A stretch of 64,000 nucleotides of DNA from Leptospira weilii serovar Ranarum str. ICFT. GTDB lineage: Bacteria; Spirochaetota; Leptospiria; Leptospirales; Leptospiraceae. Position numbers and translations under genes: made by a program. The first letter of the stretch is position 1. Every line of letters begins with the position of its first letter. The notes under the pieces are model-generated. The model was given only the letters and a program-made list of their open reading frames with translations. It was not told where the DNA came from and ran no database searches. The DNA is taken from the NCBI RefSeq assembly GCF_000332415.1, contig NZ_AOHC02000041.1:1-64000 (forward strand), written 5' to 3'. Positions 40,599 through 63,913 of this stretch are shown here, one piece after another.

Positions 40599-40906
40599 AA
40601 AAATATAAAAAACCGCCGCAAAATTTACATTCGCTTACGAAAAGAGATGTTTCGATTTATCCTTGATAAAGGATGTTTTACCTGATTCTATATTGGTTGG
40701 ATCTAGGGTCTCGTATTTTAGGCGATTTTTTGCGAGATAATTCGTTGGAACGAGTAGAAATAAATTCTTGTTAGAATAAAACAGGATTTTGGAAAGAACG
40801 CTTAATTTGTTTCGGACGGAATCGTATCTTTTCGATGAATTCCGTCCTATGTTATTGTTAGGGAAGAATCTTTTGAAATCTTTCTTTTAAGCGGAGCTGG
40901 GAAGCC
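40599..40906. other. Intergenic region before kinase pair
   Basis: No gene or repeat recognised in these 308 bases. GCGGAGCTGGG just before ATG 40907 is a strong ribosome-binding site. Confidence 0.35.
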
Positions 40907-42037
40907 ATGGAATTTTTCGGTTTGATTGAGCGAATTTATAAGGACAGAGATTACTTAACTCGCAAACGAGCCGCGCATCTTTTTGTTTTTGACATTGCGG
41001 CAATTCTATTGGGAATTTCATCCGCCGTTTTTCTATGGTTTACGAAAGGAGAGATTTTTAGAGCAGGTTTTACCACTATGACCTTCGCCGCCGCCCTTTC
41101 TTGCCTACTACTGATACGGAAAAGGTTCGAGTTCGCTTTAAATATAATTCTATTCGCAAGCATTCTTTCGGTATCCGTCGGTTGGTTTTTAGGAATTCCC
41201 AATGCCGGCGGCGGCGACGTCGGCAATAAAAACATCGTTCTCAGTATATTCATTATGATTTTTTTATATTTTACGGATGTTAAAAAAACCATATTCATTA
41301 TGATATACGGTTTTATTTTGATTTTCATCGATGAATTTTATCTCAAAAAACACGAAACCATTTATACCGCGGATCGAATCGGTCTATTCTTTATGTTTAC
41401 CGTGATGTTGATTCTCACCGTAAAAACTTTGTCCGGATCCATTCAGGAAAAGAACGAATTGATTCACGAGATTCATCATCGTGTGAGAAACAATCTTCAA
41501 GTTATTTCCGGTTTGGTGGAAATGCACAGCGGATCGGACAAGGCAAGCACACAAATCATATTATCCGATTTTCAGAACCGTATATTAGCAATTTCTGAAG
41601 TTCATAATTATTTGTATAAATCGGAGAATTATTTCGAAATCGATTTTGCGGAAGTAATGGATAAGATCATCTTGGGTCTTTCTAGTAAACTGGGTAACCG
41701 ATCCGTGAAGATCGAAAACAAAACCGAGTCCACCTTTTTGAGAATCGAGAATGCGATCCCGTGTGCCATGATTTTCAACGAGTTATTATCCAATTCCTTA
41801 AAACACGCTTTTCATTCCGAAAAGGGAACGATCCAAATTTTATTTCGAAAAGAGGGCGATATGTATCGTCTTCAAGTTTCGGATAACGGTTCCGGGATAA
41901 AGGATTCTAAGATTTGGTTGAAACCGAAAACCGCAGGTTTCACTTTAATACAAATACTAACGAAGCAGATGAAGGGACGTTTTCAAATTTTTTCGGATAA
42001 CGGTTTTACAACGATTTTAGAGTTCATCGCGATTTAA
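40907..42037 (+). CDS. Membrane histidine kinase, HisKA_2 type (first copy)
   Basis: A 376-residue kinase. About six hydrophobic segments (25-165) form the sensor region without a large periplasmic loop. The phosphoacceptor region EIHHRVRNNLQVISGL (likely His191) marks the HisKA_2 subfamily. The ATPase domain shows NELLSNSLKHAF and VSDNGSGI. It would sense a membrane or small-molecule cue and phosphorylate a separate regulator, none of which is adjacent. The next gene is its paralogue. Confidence 0.85.
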   Translation: MEFFGLIERIYKDRDYLTRKRAAHLFVFDIAAILLGISSAVFLWFTKGEIFRAGFTTMTFAAALSCLLLIRKRFEFALNIILFASILSVSVGWFLGIPNAGGGDVGNKNIVLSIFIMIFLYFTDVKKTIFIMIYGFILIFIDEFYLKKHETIYTADRIGLFFMFTVMLILTVKTLSGSIQEKNELIHEIHHRVRNNLQVISGLVEMHSGSDKASTQIILSDFQNRILAISEVHNYLYKSENYFEIDFAEVMDKIILGLSSKLGNRSVKIENKTESTFLRIENAIPCAMIFNELLSNSLKHAFHSEKGTIQILFRKEGDMYRLQVSDNGSGIKDSKIWLKPKTAGFTLIQILTKQMKGRFQIFSDNGFTTILEFIAI

Positions 42038-42052
42038 AAAGGATGTAAGCGG

Positions 42053-43186
42053 ATGAAACTTTCAGGATTGACCGATCAGATCTATAAAGACAGGGACTAT
42101 CTTACTAAAAATAGGGCGTTTCATCTTTTTGTTTTCAATGTGGTATCGCTTTTACTGGGTATATTCGTAAATCTCTATATTCTGTTTATGAAGGGTTATT
42201 TTTTACGTCCCGGTTTTTTGATTATGCTGATCGCTTCCGCAATATCCATGATTTTTCTATTGAGAAAAAAATTCGAAATAGCGCTTAAAATCGTTTTAAT
42301 TGCGAGCGTAGTCGCAGTCGGACTCGGATGGGTTTTCGGACTTTTGAGCGCTAAAACGCTTTTGGACGAAGGGAATAAGAATATCGCACTGGCAATATTC
42401 ATAATGATTTTCTTATATTTTACAAATCTAAAGTGGACGTTTCTGATTACGGTTTATTGTTTTATACTGATATTTATCGAAGAATTTTTTGCAAAACAAA
42501 ATCACGATCTCATACACATCGCGGATAGGATTGCGTTGTTCTCGATGTTTTCCGTGATTTCCATTATCGCGGTAAAAACTCTCCAAGGATCGATCGAAGA
42601 AAAGAACGAATTGATCCAAGAAATTCACCATCGTGTGAGAAATAATTTACAGGTTCTTTCCGGTTTGGTGGAAATGCACAGCGGATTGGATAAAGGGAAT
42701 ATTCAAAGTATTCTATTCGATTTTCAAAATAGAATACTCGCAATCTCTGAAGTACATAATTATCTTTATAAGTCGGAAAATTATTTCGACATAGATTTTT
42801 CGGAAGTGATCGAAGGAATTATCAACAATCTTTCCAATAAACTGGGTAAAGAAACCGTTCATATCGAAAATTCCACGAAGCAGACGTTTTTAAGAATCGA
42901 AAGCGCTCTTCCTTGCGCCATGATTTTCAGCGAACTTTTATCCAACTCACTGAGGCATGCGTTCCCTATGGAAAAAGGAACGGTCAGCGTTTATTTTCAA
43001 AAGGAAGGAAGCAAATATCGTCTGCAAATTACGGACGACGGTTCCGGCATTGAAGATTCTGAAACTTGGATGAAACCGAACACCGCAGGTTTTACGTTGA
43101 TTCAGATTTTGACGAAACAAATCAAAGGAAGTTTTCAGATCTTGTCCAATTCGGGTTCCACTGCGGTTCTTGAATTTAACGCATAA
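42053..43186 (+). CDS. Membrane histidine kinase, HisKA_2 type (second copy)
   Basis: A 377-residue paralogue of the preceding kinase, with the same layout and very similar phosphoacceptor (EIHHRVRNNLQVLSGLVEMH) and ATPase segments (ELLSNSLRHAF, TDDGSGIEDS). The membrane part is clearly more diverged than the kinase part. Separated by 15 bases, the two form a tandem duplication and probably one transcript. Different sensor parts and near-equal kinase parts suggest two inputs feeding one output. Confidence 0.85.
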   Translation: MKLSGLTDQIYKDRDYLTKNRAFHLFVFNVVSLLLGIFVNLYILFMKGYFLRPGFLIMLIASAISMIFLLRKKFEIALKIVLIASVVAVGLGWVFGLLSAKTLLDEGNKNIALAIFIMIFLYFTNLKWTFLITVYCFILIFIEEFFAKQNHDLIHIADRIALFSMFSVISIIAVKTLQGSIEEKNELIQEIHHRVRNNLQVLSGLVEMHSGLDKGNIQSILFDFQNRILAISEVHNYLYKSENYFDIDFSEVIEGIINNLSNKLGKETVHIENSTKQTFLRIESALPCAMIFSELLSNSLRHAFPMEKGTVSVYFQKEGSKYRLQITDDGSGIEDSETWMKPNTAGFTLIQILTKQIKGSFQILSNSGSTAVLEFNA

Positions 43187-43331
43187 CAAAAACTTGATAT
43201 TGTATTTTTCAATTCGAATTTTGGACGATCAATGTCTGTGCAAATCCTATCTCACGATCCGTACGAGCGTTTCAGCGCACAGTAGCATTACCGAACGCCA
43301 ATAGAAGCGAGACTCTTTAGTTTCACAAAAA

Positions 43332-43553
43332 TGTGGGAACTACTGCGTTTTCTTGTGCGGCGGTAAAGTTTCGTTTCCCCGCGGTAGGGATCAAAGCGGG
43401 GTCGATCCATTGCAAATCCGGAAATTTTCTTCTCTAAAACGACCCCCAATGGATCGACCGAAGCTGCGAGCCCGGTCCTGCGCTACTCAATGCGGTCCCA
43501 TCTCTTTGGGTCGGCATCGCAGGAACCGCCCGAAATTTGCGGGAACTCCTGCA
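43332..43553 (+). repeat. Structured element, copy B, with flanking palindromes
   Basis: The core (43380-43530) aligns to copy A at 29586-29770. A perfect 13-bp helix pairs 43400-43412 with 43447-43459, and a 7-bp helix pairs 43476-43482 with 43518-43524. GGGATCAAAGCG and GAGCCCGGTCC are shared with copy A. It is framed by two short palindromes, TGTGGGAACTACTGCG at 43332-43347 and TGCGGGAACTCCTGCA at 43538-43553. It lies in a 499-base intergenic region with no gene. Confidence 0.65.
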
Positions 43554-43685
43554 AGGTGGCGTTTTACGGTAAACTACTCGTTTTATAGTCTTGGATAGCC
43601 GGGAACTCCGCTTACGTTTTTAAACGAATGATAAGTTTCGTGCCATTATGGATAAAATCGGCGAAATTTTAATCTTTTCTAAAAT

Positions 43686-44558
<873 letters not shown>

Positions 44559-44570
44559 AATATCCCGAAA

Positions 44571-45518
44571 TTATTTTTCGGCCCTCCGTTTGTTTTCCGA
44601 AGTCAGTATAACTGCCCTGGAAATCAGGGAAAGGTAAGCGGAAGTGAGCAAAAGAACCGCAAAACCCGTGTGAAGCGCGGTTACGAGTTTCGGAAGTCCG
44701 AAAAATACATTCAAAATCCCTAAAATGATTTGAGCCACGACAAGATACATGGATATCTGAAGAAATCTTTTTGCGGTTGTCGGAAAATTTTTCCAAATGG
44801 CGAAACCCAACGCGATCGTAAGCAGGAACACGACCGCGTATGCGCCAAATCTGTGAAACACTTGAATTTTAACGATTTCTAATGGATGATCCGGAACCCA
44901 CTGTCCCCAACAAGTAGGAAAGTCCGGACAAGCAAGTCCCGCATAATGAGAACTAACACGTCCGCCTAAAACGATCTGAACCACAATGCCGATCAAAAGA
45001 AGAAAATAAAAAACATTATCTTTTCTGAATAAAGCGTTCGCCTTGATGAAAACTTCCTTTTGATTCAGCGCCTTTTCTCTGGAATCGATGGAAACGGTAA
45101 GGATGACTAAAAAGAAAACGATCGCATTCAACAAGTGAAGATTTACCGAAGTGGGATCGAGTTTTAAGGTTACGGTCAATCTTCCGAGATTGATTTGTGA
45201 AATCAAAAGAAGAATCGCCAGTCCTAAATAGATTCCGAATTCTTTCCTGAGAATTTTATCCGTGAACGTCCAAATTGTAAGTCCCAAAAGAATCAGCCCT
45301 AAAAAACCGGAATAATAACGATGAGAAACTTCCATAAAAATCTGAAAATCGAAGGTCGGGAAAATTTTCCCAAAACAAAACGGCCAATCCGGGCAAGCAA
45401 GTCCCGAACCGGTGGCTCTCACTAAAGGCCCGTAGAGCAAATTCAAAAAGATAAGTATGCTCAGGAATAGAGAGATTTTATAAAACAAACGAAATTTTGA
45501 AGAAAGGTCGGAGTTCAT
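44571..45518 (-). CDS. ctaA: Haem A synthase
   Basis: A 315-residue COX15/CtaA protein that oxidises haem O to haem A. Two repeat halves each carry a conserved segment near a CPDxPxC motif (ACPDWPFCFG and ACPDFPTCWG) and histidines (EVSHRYYSG, VFHRFGAY) for haem binding. It has eight membrane segments. It is first gene of the ctaA-ctaB pair; the 254-base gap to the oxidase operon must hold both promoters. Confidence 0.93.
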   Translation of the reverse strand: MNSDLSSKFRLFYKISLFLSILIFLNLLYGPLVRATGSGLACPDWPFCFGKIFPTFDFQIFMEVSHRYYSGFLGLILLGLTIWTFTDKILRKEFGIYLGLAILLLISQINLGRLTVTLKLDPTSVNLHLLNAIVFFLVILTVSIDSREKALNQKEVFIKANALFRKDNVFYFLLLIGIVVQIVLGGRVSSHYAGLACPDFPTCWGQWVPDHPLEIVKIQVFHRFGAYAVVFLLTIALGFAIWKNFPTTAKRFLQISMYLVVAQIILGILNVFFGLPKLVTALHTGFAVLLLTSAYLSLISRAVILTSENKRRAEK

Positions 45519-45665
45519 TCTGTCAGGAAAGCCTTTTGTAAGGGGCTTCTAAATTACCATAATCGTAAGTCGGTCCTTAAGAGCAATGAAAGTTGTTGTA
45601 AAAATTAAGGCGCCAGCTCTTAGAAATCGTAATTTTTCCTGTGGATCGATCGAGGCTTTTCGGTT

Positions 45666-45697
<32 letters not shown>

Positions 45698-45772
45698 CAT
45701 CGAAACCTGTCCTTGAATCTTTTGGATTCTCTTCTTGTAAAAGAATGAGAATCAATTACAGGAGCCTCTTCC

Positions 45773-45925
45773 ATGGCGCAGCAAAGTGGATACAATCAAC
45801 CGGGATTTTGGACGTTTATCGTAGTTCTTTTAGGAAACTTAGCGTTCTTTGCTTACCTGTCTTTTTTCCATCCCGGAGTCAAAGAACATTCTCTCAACCT
45901 TCCTGCAAACGTTCAGGCGAAATAA
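45773..45925 (+). CDS. 50-residue membrane protein of the cytochrome oxidase operon
   Basis: A small gene: ATG 45773, AGGAG 8 bases upstream, 50 codons to TAA 45923-45925. The protein starts with a polar MAQQSGYNQPGFW, followed by one membrane segment (about 12-31) and a polar tail. It lies 28 bases ahead of sco in the same direction, so it is probably the first gene of the oxidase operon. Candidates are a small structural subunit (subunit IV-like) or an assembly factor. I do not recognise it by sequence. Confidence 0.7.
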   Translation: MAQQSGYNQPGFWTFIVVLLGNLAFFAYLSFFHPGVKEHSLNLPANVQAK

Positions 45926-45953
45926 TATCTGGGAAATACCCCGGAGCTAAACC

Positions 45954-46799
<846 letters not shown>

Positions 46800-46803
46800 A
46801 AAA

Positions 46804-47805
<1,002 letters not shown>

Positions 47806-47813
47806 GAGAGGAC

Positions 47814-49404
<1,591 letters not shown>

Positions 49405-49418
<14 letters not shown>

Positions 49419-50055
49419 ACATGCGGAATTCCACCATGCTCATCACTTTGATAGTGCAGAGCATCAGTATGACGCTTCTAAACAAGGAATCTGGTTATTC
49501 CTTGTTACAGAAATTCTAATGTTTGGCGCCCTTTTTGTGGGTTATACCATTTATCATTCTTTGTATCCTGAAGTTTTCCACGCGGGAAGTCATCACTTGT
49601 CCGTTCCGATGGGAGCTTTCAACACGGTCGTTCTGCTTTTCAGTTCCTTCACGATGGCGCTTGGAATTCACTACGTTCAAGTGGATAAGAAAAAAGAAGC
49701 CGTGATCGCGCTTGCTGTAACGGTTCTTTGCGCTCTTACCTTTATGGTCGTGAAGTATTTTGAATATACCGCGAAGATCCATCACGGACTTCTTCCCGGT
49801 AAATTCTTTTCAAACAACGAGATGCCGGATGTTAAAAACTTGGCTATGTTTTTCGGTTTTTACTTCGTAATGACCGGGATTCACGGATCGCACGTATTGA
49901 TCGGAGCGGGACTTATCATTTGGGTGATGATCAAGGTAATCAAAGGAGAATTGAATTCTTCTTATTACACTCCGTTGGAGGGTGTGGGTCTTTTCTGGCA
50001 CGTAGTCGACTTGATCTGGATTTATCTTTTCCCGCTTCTTTATTTAGTGGGTTGA
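49405..50055 (+). CDS. ctaE: Cytochrome c oxidase subunit III
   Basis: A 216-residue subunit III with five main membrane segments; the family motif region [22 protein letters not shown] is at the end. It overlaps ctaD by 14 bases, and GGAGGG lies before ATG. A hairpin terminator follows 48 bases later. It completes the oxidase; no separate subunit IV gene follows. Confidence 0.94.
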
Positions 50056-50102
50056 AATTTTCAGTTTAGAATTCTGAACCGGATTTTTCCGGAACAACAA
50101 AC

Positions 50103-50129
50103 CCCGACGGTAAAACGCCGGGTTTTTTT
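50103..50129 (+). terminator. Rho-independent terminator of the oxidase operon
   Basis: CCCGACG and CGCCGGG form a 7-bp stem with one mismatch around a six-base loop, followed directly by seven T. Confidence 0.8.
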
Positions 50130-50199
50130 ATTTTTCGATCGTTTGGGCCGGTTAAATCTTACAAAGAGTAAACCTTGAATTTCTTCTTATCAATTCAAA

Positions 50200-50436
50200 G
50201 TGGGACGCGACGTCGCGATTCGACAAGATCCCTTTCTTAAGGATCTCAGTCGAACGATTTTGATTTCGTCTAACGGCAAGGCGGATTACGTTACACCGAT
50301 CAGAGGAAAGAAAAATTTTCGTATAACCGATTTTATCATTCATTCAGGAAAAATAAAAGAATTGCCTGCACTTTCCGATGAATCTAATTTGCTTCGAAAA
50401 AAGCAAAGACGTCTTTTAAATTTAAGACATCTATAA
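50200..50436 (+). CDS. Doubtful hypothetical ORF
   Basis: A 78-codon frame from a GTG, ending at a TAA. The predicted peptide is basic (ending KKQRRLLNLRHL) and has some coding-like composition (ISSNGKADYVTPIRGKKNF). It has no clear ribosome-binding site or recognised domain. It may be a remnant or a chance frame. Confidence 0.25.
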   Translation: MGRDVAIRQDPFLKDLSRTILISSNGKADYVTPIRGKKNFRITDFIIHSGKIKELPALSDESNLLRKKQRRLLNLRHL

Positions 50437-50507
50437 AAGCAAATTCCCTTCTTGATCGAATAAAACAAAATCAAAACTTCAATAGATGATTTAAAGGAGC
50501 AAAATGT

Positions 50508-50807
50508 ATGAAAAAAACGTTGATTTTAGGAATGATCCTTTCGGTTGCAATGATCGGTTGTAAACCGTGTTCGGACTTAGAAGCAAAAATCTGTGCGGAC
50601 TTGGGTTCAAAGTGTGAAAAATGGAAAAGTATGGGCAAACCCGGAGTCCCTTCAGAGGATCAAGATCAGTATCGTTCCGGAAGGAGAAAATTAGTCGGGG
50701 TGATTCTTGAAAGCGTCGGCCTAATGGAACGGAACGCTCAGGCTTGCCAAGGTATATCTTCCAATTACGATGCTTTGATCGTTCCTTTAAAAAAATCCGT
50801 GGAATAA
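50508..50807 (+). CDS. Small Cys-containing lipoprotein
   Basis: A 99-residue predicted lipoprotein: leader with lipobox AMIGC, then Cys-rich start (KPCSDLEAKICADLGSKC) and one late Cys (QAC). The pattern matches a small leptospiral lipoprotein family defined by spaced cysteines (the LA_2478-like TIGR group, from memory). GGAG lies nine bases before ATG. The family's function is unknown. Monocistronic by position. Confidence 0.75.
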   Translation: MKKTLILGMILSVAMIGCKPCSDLEAKICADLGSKCEKWKSMGKPGVPSEDQDQYRSGRRKLVGVILESVGLMERNAQACQGISSNYDALIVPLKKSVE

Positions 50808-51218
50808 GTTTTTTCCTGAAAACTCGACGATGTTTTCCGAAAAGATACGGATCACATTGGTCGAGTTTTAAGTCCTTATTTTTTTTTAGTTGTTTTCGAT
50901 TTCATTTCAATCGGTTGGAGTCGAACACCCTCCAAAAAAGAGGATTCAAACAGAATTATTTCGTAACAGAGGAACAGATTTTGAACATGACATATCCCTT
51001 ACACCGATTAGTAGTGAAAACAGAAAGACTATCGATTCGGTTACTATCCATATCGTGACGTCAAGTTTTGATATCCATCTAAAAATCGGATGTAGCGATT
51101 TAGAAAACTCAAGTTGAATATGTGGGTCCTGTTTTAATTCTTTCGATTCGTTTTGAATTTTTTTTCAACAGAAATTATGCATTTAGGCCGATTTTAAAAA
51201 TAGAACCAGGATTCCTGA
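50808..51218. other. Intergenic region with possible gene remnant
   Basis: About 410 bases without an intact gene. Contains a 23-codon piece resembling the start of an acetyltransferase (separate entry). Confidence 0.35.
50987..51058 (+). pseudogene. Possible GNAT acetyltransferase N-terminal remnant
   Basis: ATG 50987 opens 23 codons whose product includes VVKTERLSIRLLS, similar to the first strand of many GNAT acetyltransferases (a TERLxLR pattern). A TGA follows and no further GNAT motif could be read downstream. Short, so chance is possible. Confidence 0.25.
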
Positions 51219-51884
51219 ATGCAGAATATCGATTATTCGAGAAGACTCAAACAATCTTCGGTCCGAACTCCGGGTCGCGAAACCGCCGATTTCAATCGAA
51301 CAATTCAAACGGTTCAACACAATAAAAAATCCGGATCGCCGATTCAGATTTTCTCATCTACTCGTTCCGCCTTTGTTTTATTATTGGGTTCGATTTCCCT
51401 TTTTACAGCCGGTCTTGTTGTAGGTCTCAAACTGGATCACAAAGAGGAAACTTTTGCCCAAAACGAACTTCAGACTTTCAGAAACGTTTCTTCTCAAACA
51501 AGGAAGAATGAGAATGGCGGACTGAGATCCTTATTTCCTACAAAGGAAAACGAAGAACCCTTCAAAAATCAGGAAAGTCTTTCTAAATTAAATCCTAAAG
51601 AGTCCGGTGCAACGGATTCTAAGATATTATATCCGCCTCAAGCCGGCGAAACGAATTATCTGGTCGTAATTCCGACTTCGGATTCTCTGCAAGCGGTTGA
51701 ACTTGGAAAAAGGCTTCTGATGGCAAGGAACGAGTTTAAAGGGAGAATTTTTCGTTCCGCTAAGGGCGAACTTTATTTGGGCTATTTTTATTCCGAAGAA
51801 GAAGCAAAAGAAGCCCTGGAAAAAATTCAACCGCTCAACGATCCGGCGTTTCATTCCGCAAAGGTTCGTTCATTGAAACTTTAA
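51219..51884 (+). CDS. SPOR-like single-pass membrane protein
   Basis: A 221-residue protein: basic cytoplasmic N-terminus (1-48), one membrane segment (about 49-70), a low-complexity Asn/Lys/Ser linker (75-140) and a C-terminal domain of about 75 residues in SPOR style (NYLVVIPTSDSLQAVELGKR, then YLGYFYSEEEAKEAL). SPOR domains bind denuded peptidoglycan at division sites. Assignment rests on fold pattern, not on a strong motif. Confidence 0.65.
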   Translation: MQNIDYSRRLKQSSVRTPGRETADFNRTIQTVQHNKKSGSPIQIFSSTRSAFVLLLGSISLFTAGLVVGLKLDHKEETFAQNELQTFRNVSSQTRKNENGGLRSLFPTKENEEPFKNQESLSKLNPKESGATDSKILYPPQAGETNYLVVIPTSDSLQAVELGKRLLMARNEFKGRIFRSAKGELYLGYFYSEEEAKEALEKIQPLNDPAFHSAKVRSLKL

Positions 51885-51905
51885 TAACCTTTTCGGATAA
51901 TTTTG

Positions 51906-51933
51906 TTGACTTTCGTCAAATTTATGCTATTTT
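51906..51933 (+). promoter_or_regulatory. Promoter of carD
   Basis: TTGACT (51906-51911), 16 bases, then TATTTT (51928-51933), about 37 bases before the carD start codon. Good fit to a vegetative sigma-70 promoter. Confidence 0.5.
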
Positions 51934-51938
51934 CTTAA

Positions 51939-52515
<577 letters not shown>

Positions 52516-52556
52516 AAAGTTCCGCAAAAACTCAAATACAATTAAGGATTTGAGTT

Positions 52557-53591
<1,035 letters not shown>

Positions 53592-53634
53592 ATCGGTTGA
53601 CTTTCAGCTTTAGAGTAAAATAATTGAAATAGAA

Positions 53635-55245
<1,611 letters not shown>

Positions 55246-55257
55246 GAATCCGATTTT

Positions 55258-55300
55258 TATATACGGGGATCTAAAGGTCTCCCGTATATAAAAATTTTTT
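55258..55300 (+). terminator. Terminator of pckA
   Basis: TATATACGGG (55258-55267) pairs perfectly with CCCGTATATA (55281-55290) around a 13-base loop, followed by A4 and then six T. Confidence 0.75.
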
Positions 55301-55373
55301 AATATTCAAATCCCCGAAAATTCTAAAATCCACAGTTTCGCACGTTCTTCTTTCCACGGGATGACTCTTAAAA

Positions 55374-55389
55374 TGCGGGAACTTACTAT
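55374..55389 (+). repeat. TGCGGGAACT-type short repeat
   Basis: TGCGGGAACTTACTAT resembles the left half of the palindromic motif listed at 10076, 43332, 43538, 59973 and 60010, with a diverged right half. The surrounding 55301-55558 gap shows nothing else. Confidence 0.35.
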
Positions 55390-55558
55390 CGAAAAAGTTG
55401 TTCAAAACTGCAAAGAGACGGTTTCTGTCGGAACTTACACGCAAAGTTCGATAACAATAAAGAATCGGATGGTTTGGGACAAAGCTCTTAAACAAATTTT
55501 TTTATAAAGCATATTCAATGCGAGTCGGCTTAAAAAAAGCTGCAAAAGGTTTAGGACG

Positions 55559-55792
55559 TTATCGATACCCTACTTGCCTGAAATACAGATTTAGACAAAC
55601 AACGATAAACAAATGAAGAATTGCAACGAAGAGATAAAACTTTACGTTCAGATATTCTCGAAACGTTTGAAAGAGTCCTATGTGAACCGCTGAAAACGTG
55701 GAGAGCAGAATCCAAAGATTAAAAACGGTCAGCGAAAAATAAACGCTGAGATAGACTACGAGAAGAAAAAAAATTCCGAAGATTGTCCTCAC
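55559..55792 (-). CDS. Small hypothetical membrane protein
   Basis: A 77-residue protein with two hydrophobic segments (about 3-36 and 52-70) and a basic C-terminus (FRQVGYR). No family recognised. It begins four bases after the MORN lipoprotein stop on the same strand, which supports it as a real last gene of the parA operon. Confidence 0.5.
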   Translation of the reverse strand: MRTIFGIFFLLVVYLSVYFSLTVFNLWILLSTFSAVHIGLFQTFREYLNVKFYLFVAILHLFIVVCLNLYFRQVGYR

Positions 55793-55796
55793 GATT

Positions 55797-56549
55797 TTAT
55801 TTTTCGGAAGAAGTCAGGGATTGACATACGGACTCGGAACCTTTATCGGTTTTGCAATTGATCGTTCCGTCCGGAAGATACGTGGTTCTGGAAATAAAAT
55901 TTCCGTTTTCGTCGAAAATCTCGATCGCTTCCGTTTTATGCGTTGGATAATAATAAAACCAGGTTCTTACTTTCTGTCCGTTTTTGTAATAGCCGGTGTA
56001 TTCCAGTTCTCCGTCCGGAAAATATTTTTGCCAGAGATCGTTCCTATAACCTTCCACATATCTTCCCTTGAGTTCGACTTGGCCGTTCTCGTAAAATCTT
56101 TCGTAGAGGCCTTCTTCGTTTCCTTCGTCTCCGCTCATCATCACTTCGGGTTTACGAGAACCTTTTCCGAAATTTTGACGGATATAAAGATTACCGTTGT
56201 CGAAGTTCCAGATCCACTCGCCCCTGCGTATTCCGTTTTCAAAATTCCCTTTTGCTAATATACGGTCCTCGTATTTGGAATAGAATCTGCAAAGACCGTT
56301 TTCCAGCCCGAGTTCGTTTATGGAACAGTCTTGATAAATTTTTCCATTGTCGTAATAAATTCGTCTCCTTCCGGATTCGGAAAGCACATACGTGTTCGAT
56401 TCTTTTTGAAACTTTGCGCCGGTCGGAATTCCCGCGGGAAGCGGCTCCTTTAGACAAGAAAAGAAAAAAGCGAACGCAAAAAATACAACGGCCTTTTTGG
56501 GTGAAAAAACGAAAATCCTTCCGAGAAAAAAAATAGACTTAGGGTTCAT
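55797..56549 (-). CDS. MORN-type repeat lipoprotein
   Basis: A 250-residue lipoprotein: leader with lipobox FFSC at about residue 32, then repeated MORN_2-like units with YxNGQxExxGxYxxG pattern ([34 protein letters not shown]). Such repeats form long antiparallel hairpins that bind partners. ATG 56549 is preferred over the TTG 56588 that overlaps the previous stop, although the TTG form would mirror the local overlap style. Downstream of the ParA-type ATPase gene pair, so part of that operon. Confidence 0.72.
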   Translation of the reverse strand: MNPKSIFFLGRIFVFSPKKAVVFFAFAFFFSCLKEPLPAGIPTGAKFQKESNTYVLSESGRRRIYYDNGKIYQDCSINELGLENGLCRFYSKYEDRILAKGNFENGIRRGEWIWNFDNGNLYIRQNFGKGSRKPEVMMSGDEGNEEGLYERFYENGQVELKGRYVEGYRNDLWQKYFPDGELEYTGYYKNGQKVRTWFYYYPTHKTEAIEIFDENGNFISRTTYLPDGTINCKTDKGSESVCQSLTSSEK

Positions 56550-56584
56550 TCGATTTTTATTATATACTCGATCGTCTACGGAGT

Positions 56585-58258
<1,674 letters not shown>

Positions 58259-58320
58259 ATTTCTCGAGACTACATTTAGAGATCGTTCTCCAAGGATTAG
58301 GGATAAGAATCCTCAATCGG

Positions 58321-58351
<31 letters not shown>

Positions 58352-58352
58352 G

Positions 58353-59813
<1,461 letters not shown>

Positions 59814-59972
59814 GGGAATGGAGAATGTAATCAAAATTTTGCGTTTATTCGATGATAAATCACGTTTTCAGACAAAGCTGAATTTGTAAGATTGAAAATT
59901 TAGTCACCACGAATCCACACGTTGAGGGCAATGGGATAGGGACTCTATGTCAGTGTAAGCGTTCTTCTGAAA

Positions 59973-60025
59973 TGTGGGAACTCCTGCAAATTTAAGATTT
60001 TCCGTAAACTGTGGGAACTCCTAGG
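59973..60025. repeat. Pair of TGTGGGAACTCCT palindromes
   Basis: TGTGGGAACTCCTGCA at 59973-59988 and TGTGGGAACTCCTAGG at 60010-60025, 37 bases apart in the same orientation. Same motif as at 10076, 43332 and 43538. Confidence 0.55.
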
Positions 60026-60090
60026 AAATACTATGTGTTTCGGATTGTTCAAGAAACGATGACTTGTGGATAAGGTTGTTAGGTTTTTTG

Positions 60091-60218
<128 letters not shown>

Positions 60219-60354
60219 TTCAGTTTATAGGAATTTGACCGAAAATATTGAATTACTGATTCGCGCTTCCTTTTTCCAAGAGTGTTTGAAAAATTCGATC
60301 TCATAGAAGGCTTCAGAATTCGGTCTAACCAACGGATTTCCGTCGATTAGACTC

Positions 60355-63913
<3,559 letters not shown>

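Noticed and set aside
43353..43598. 81-codon plus-strand ORF
   Set aside because: Lies entirely over structured copy B and its flanking palindrome; Arg/Pro-rich translation has no protein-like features.
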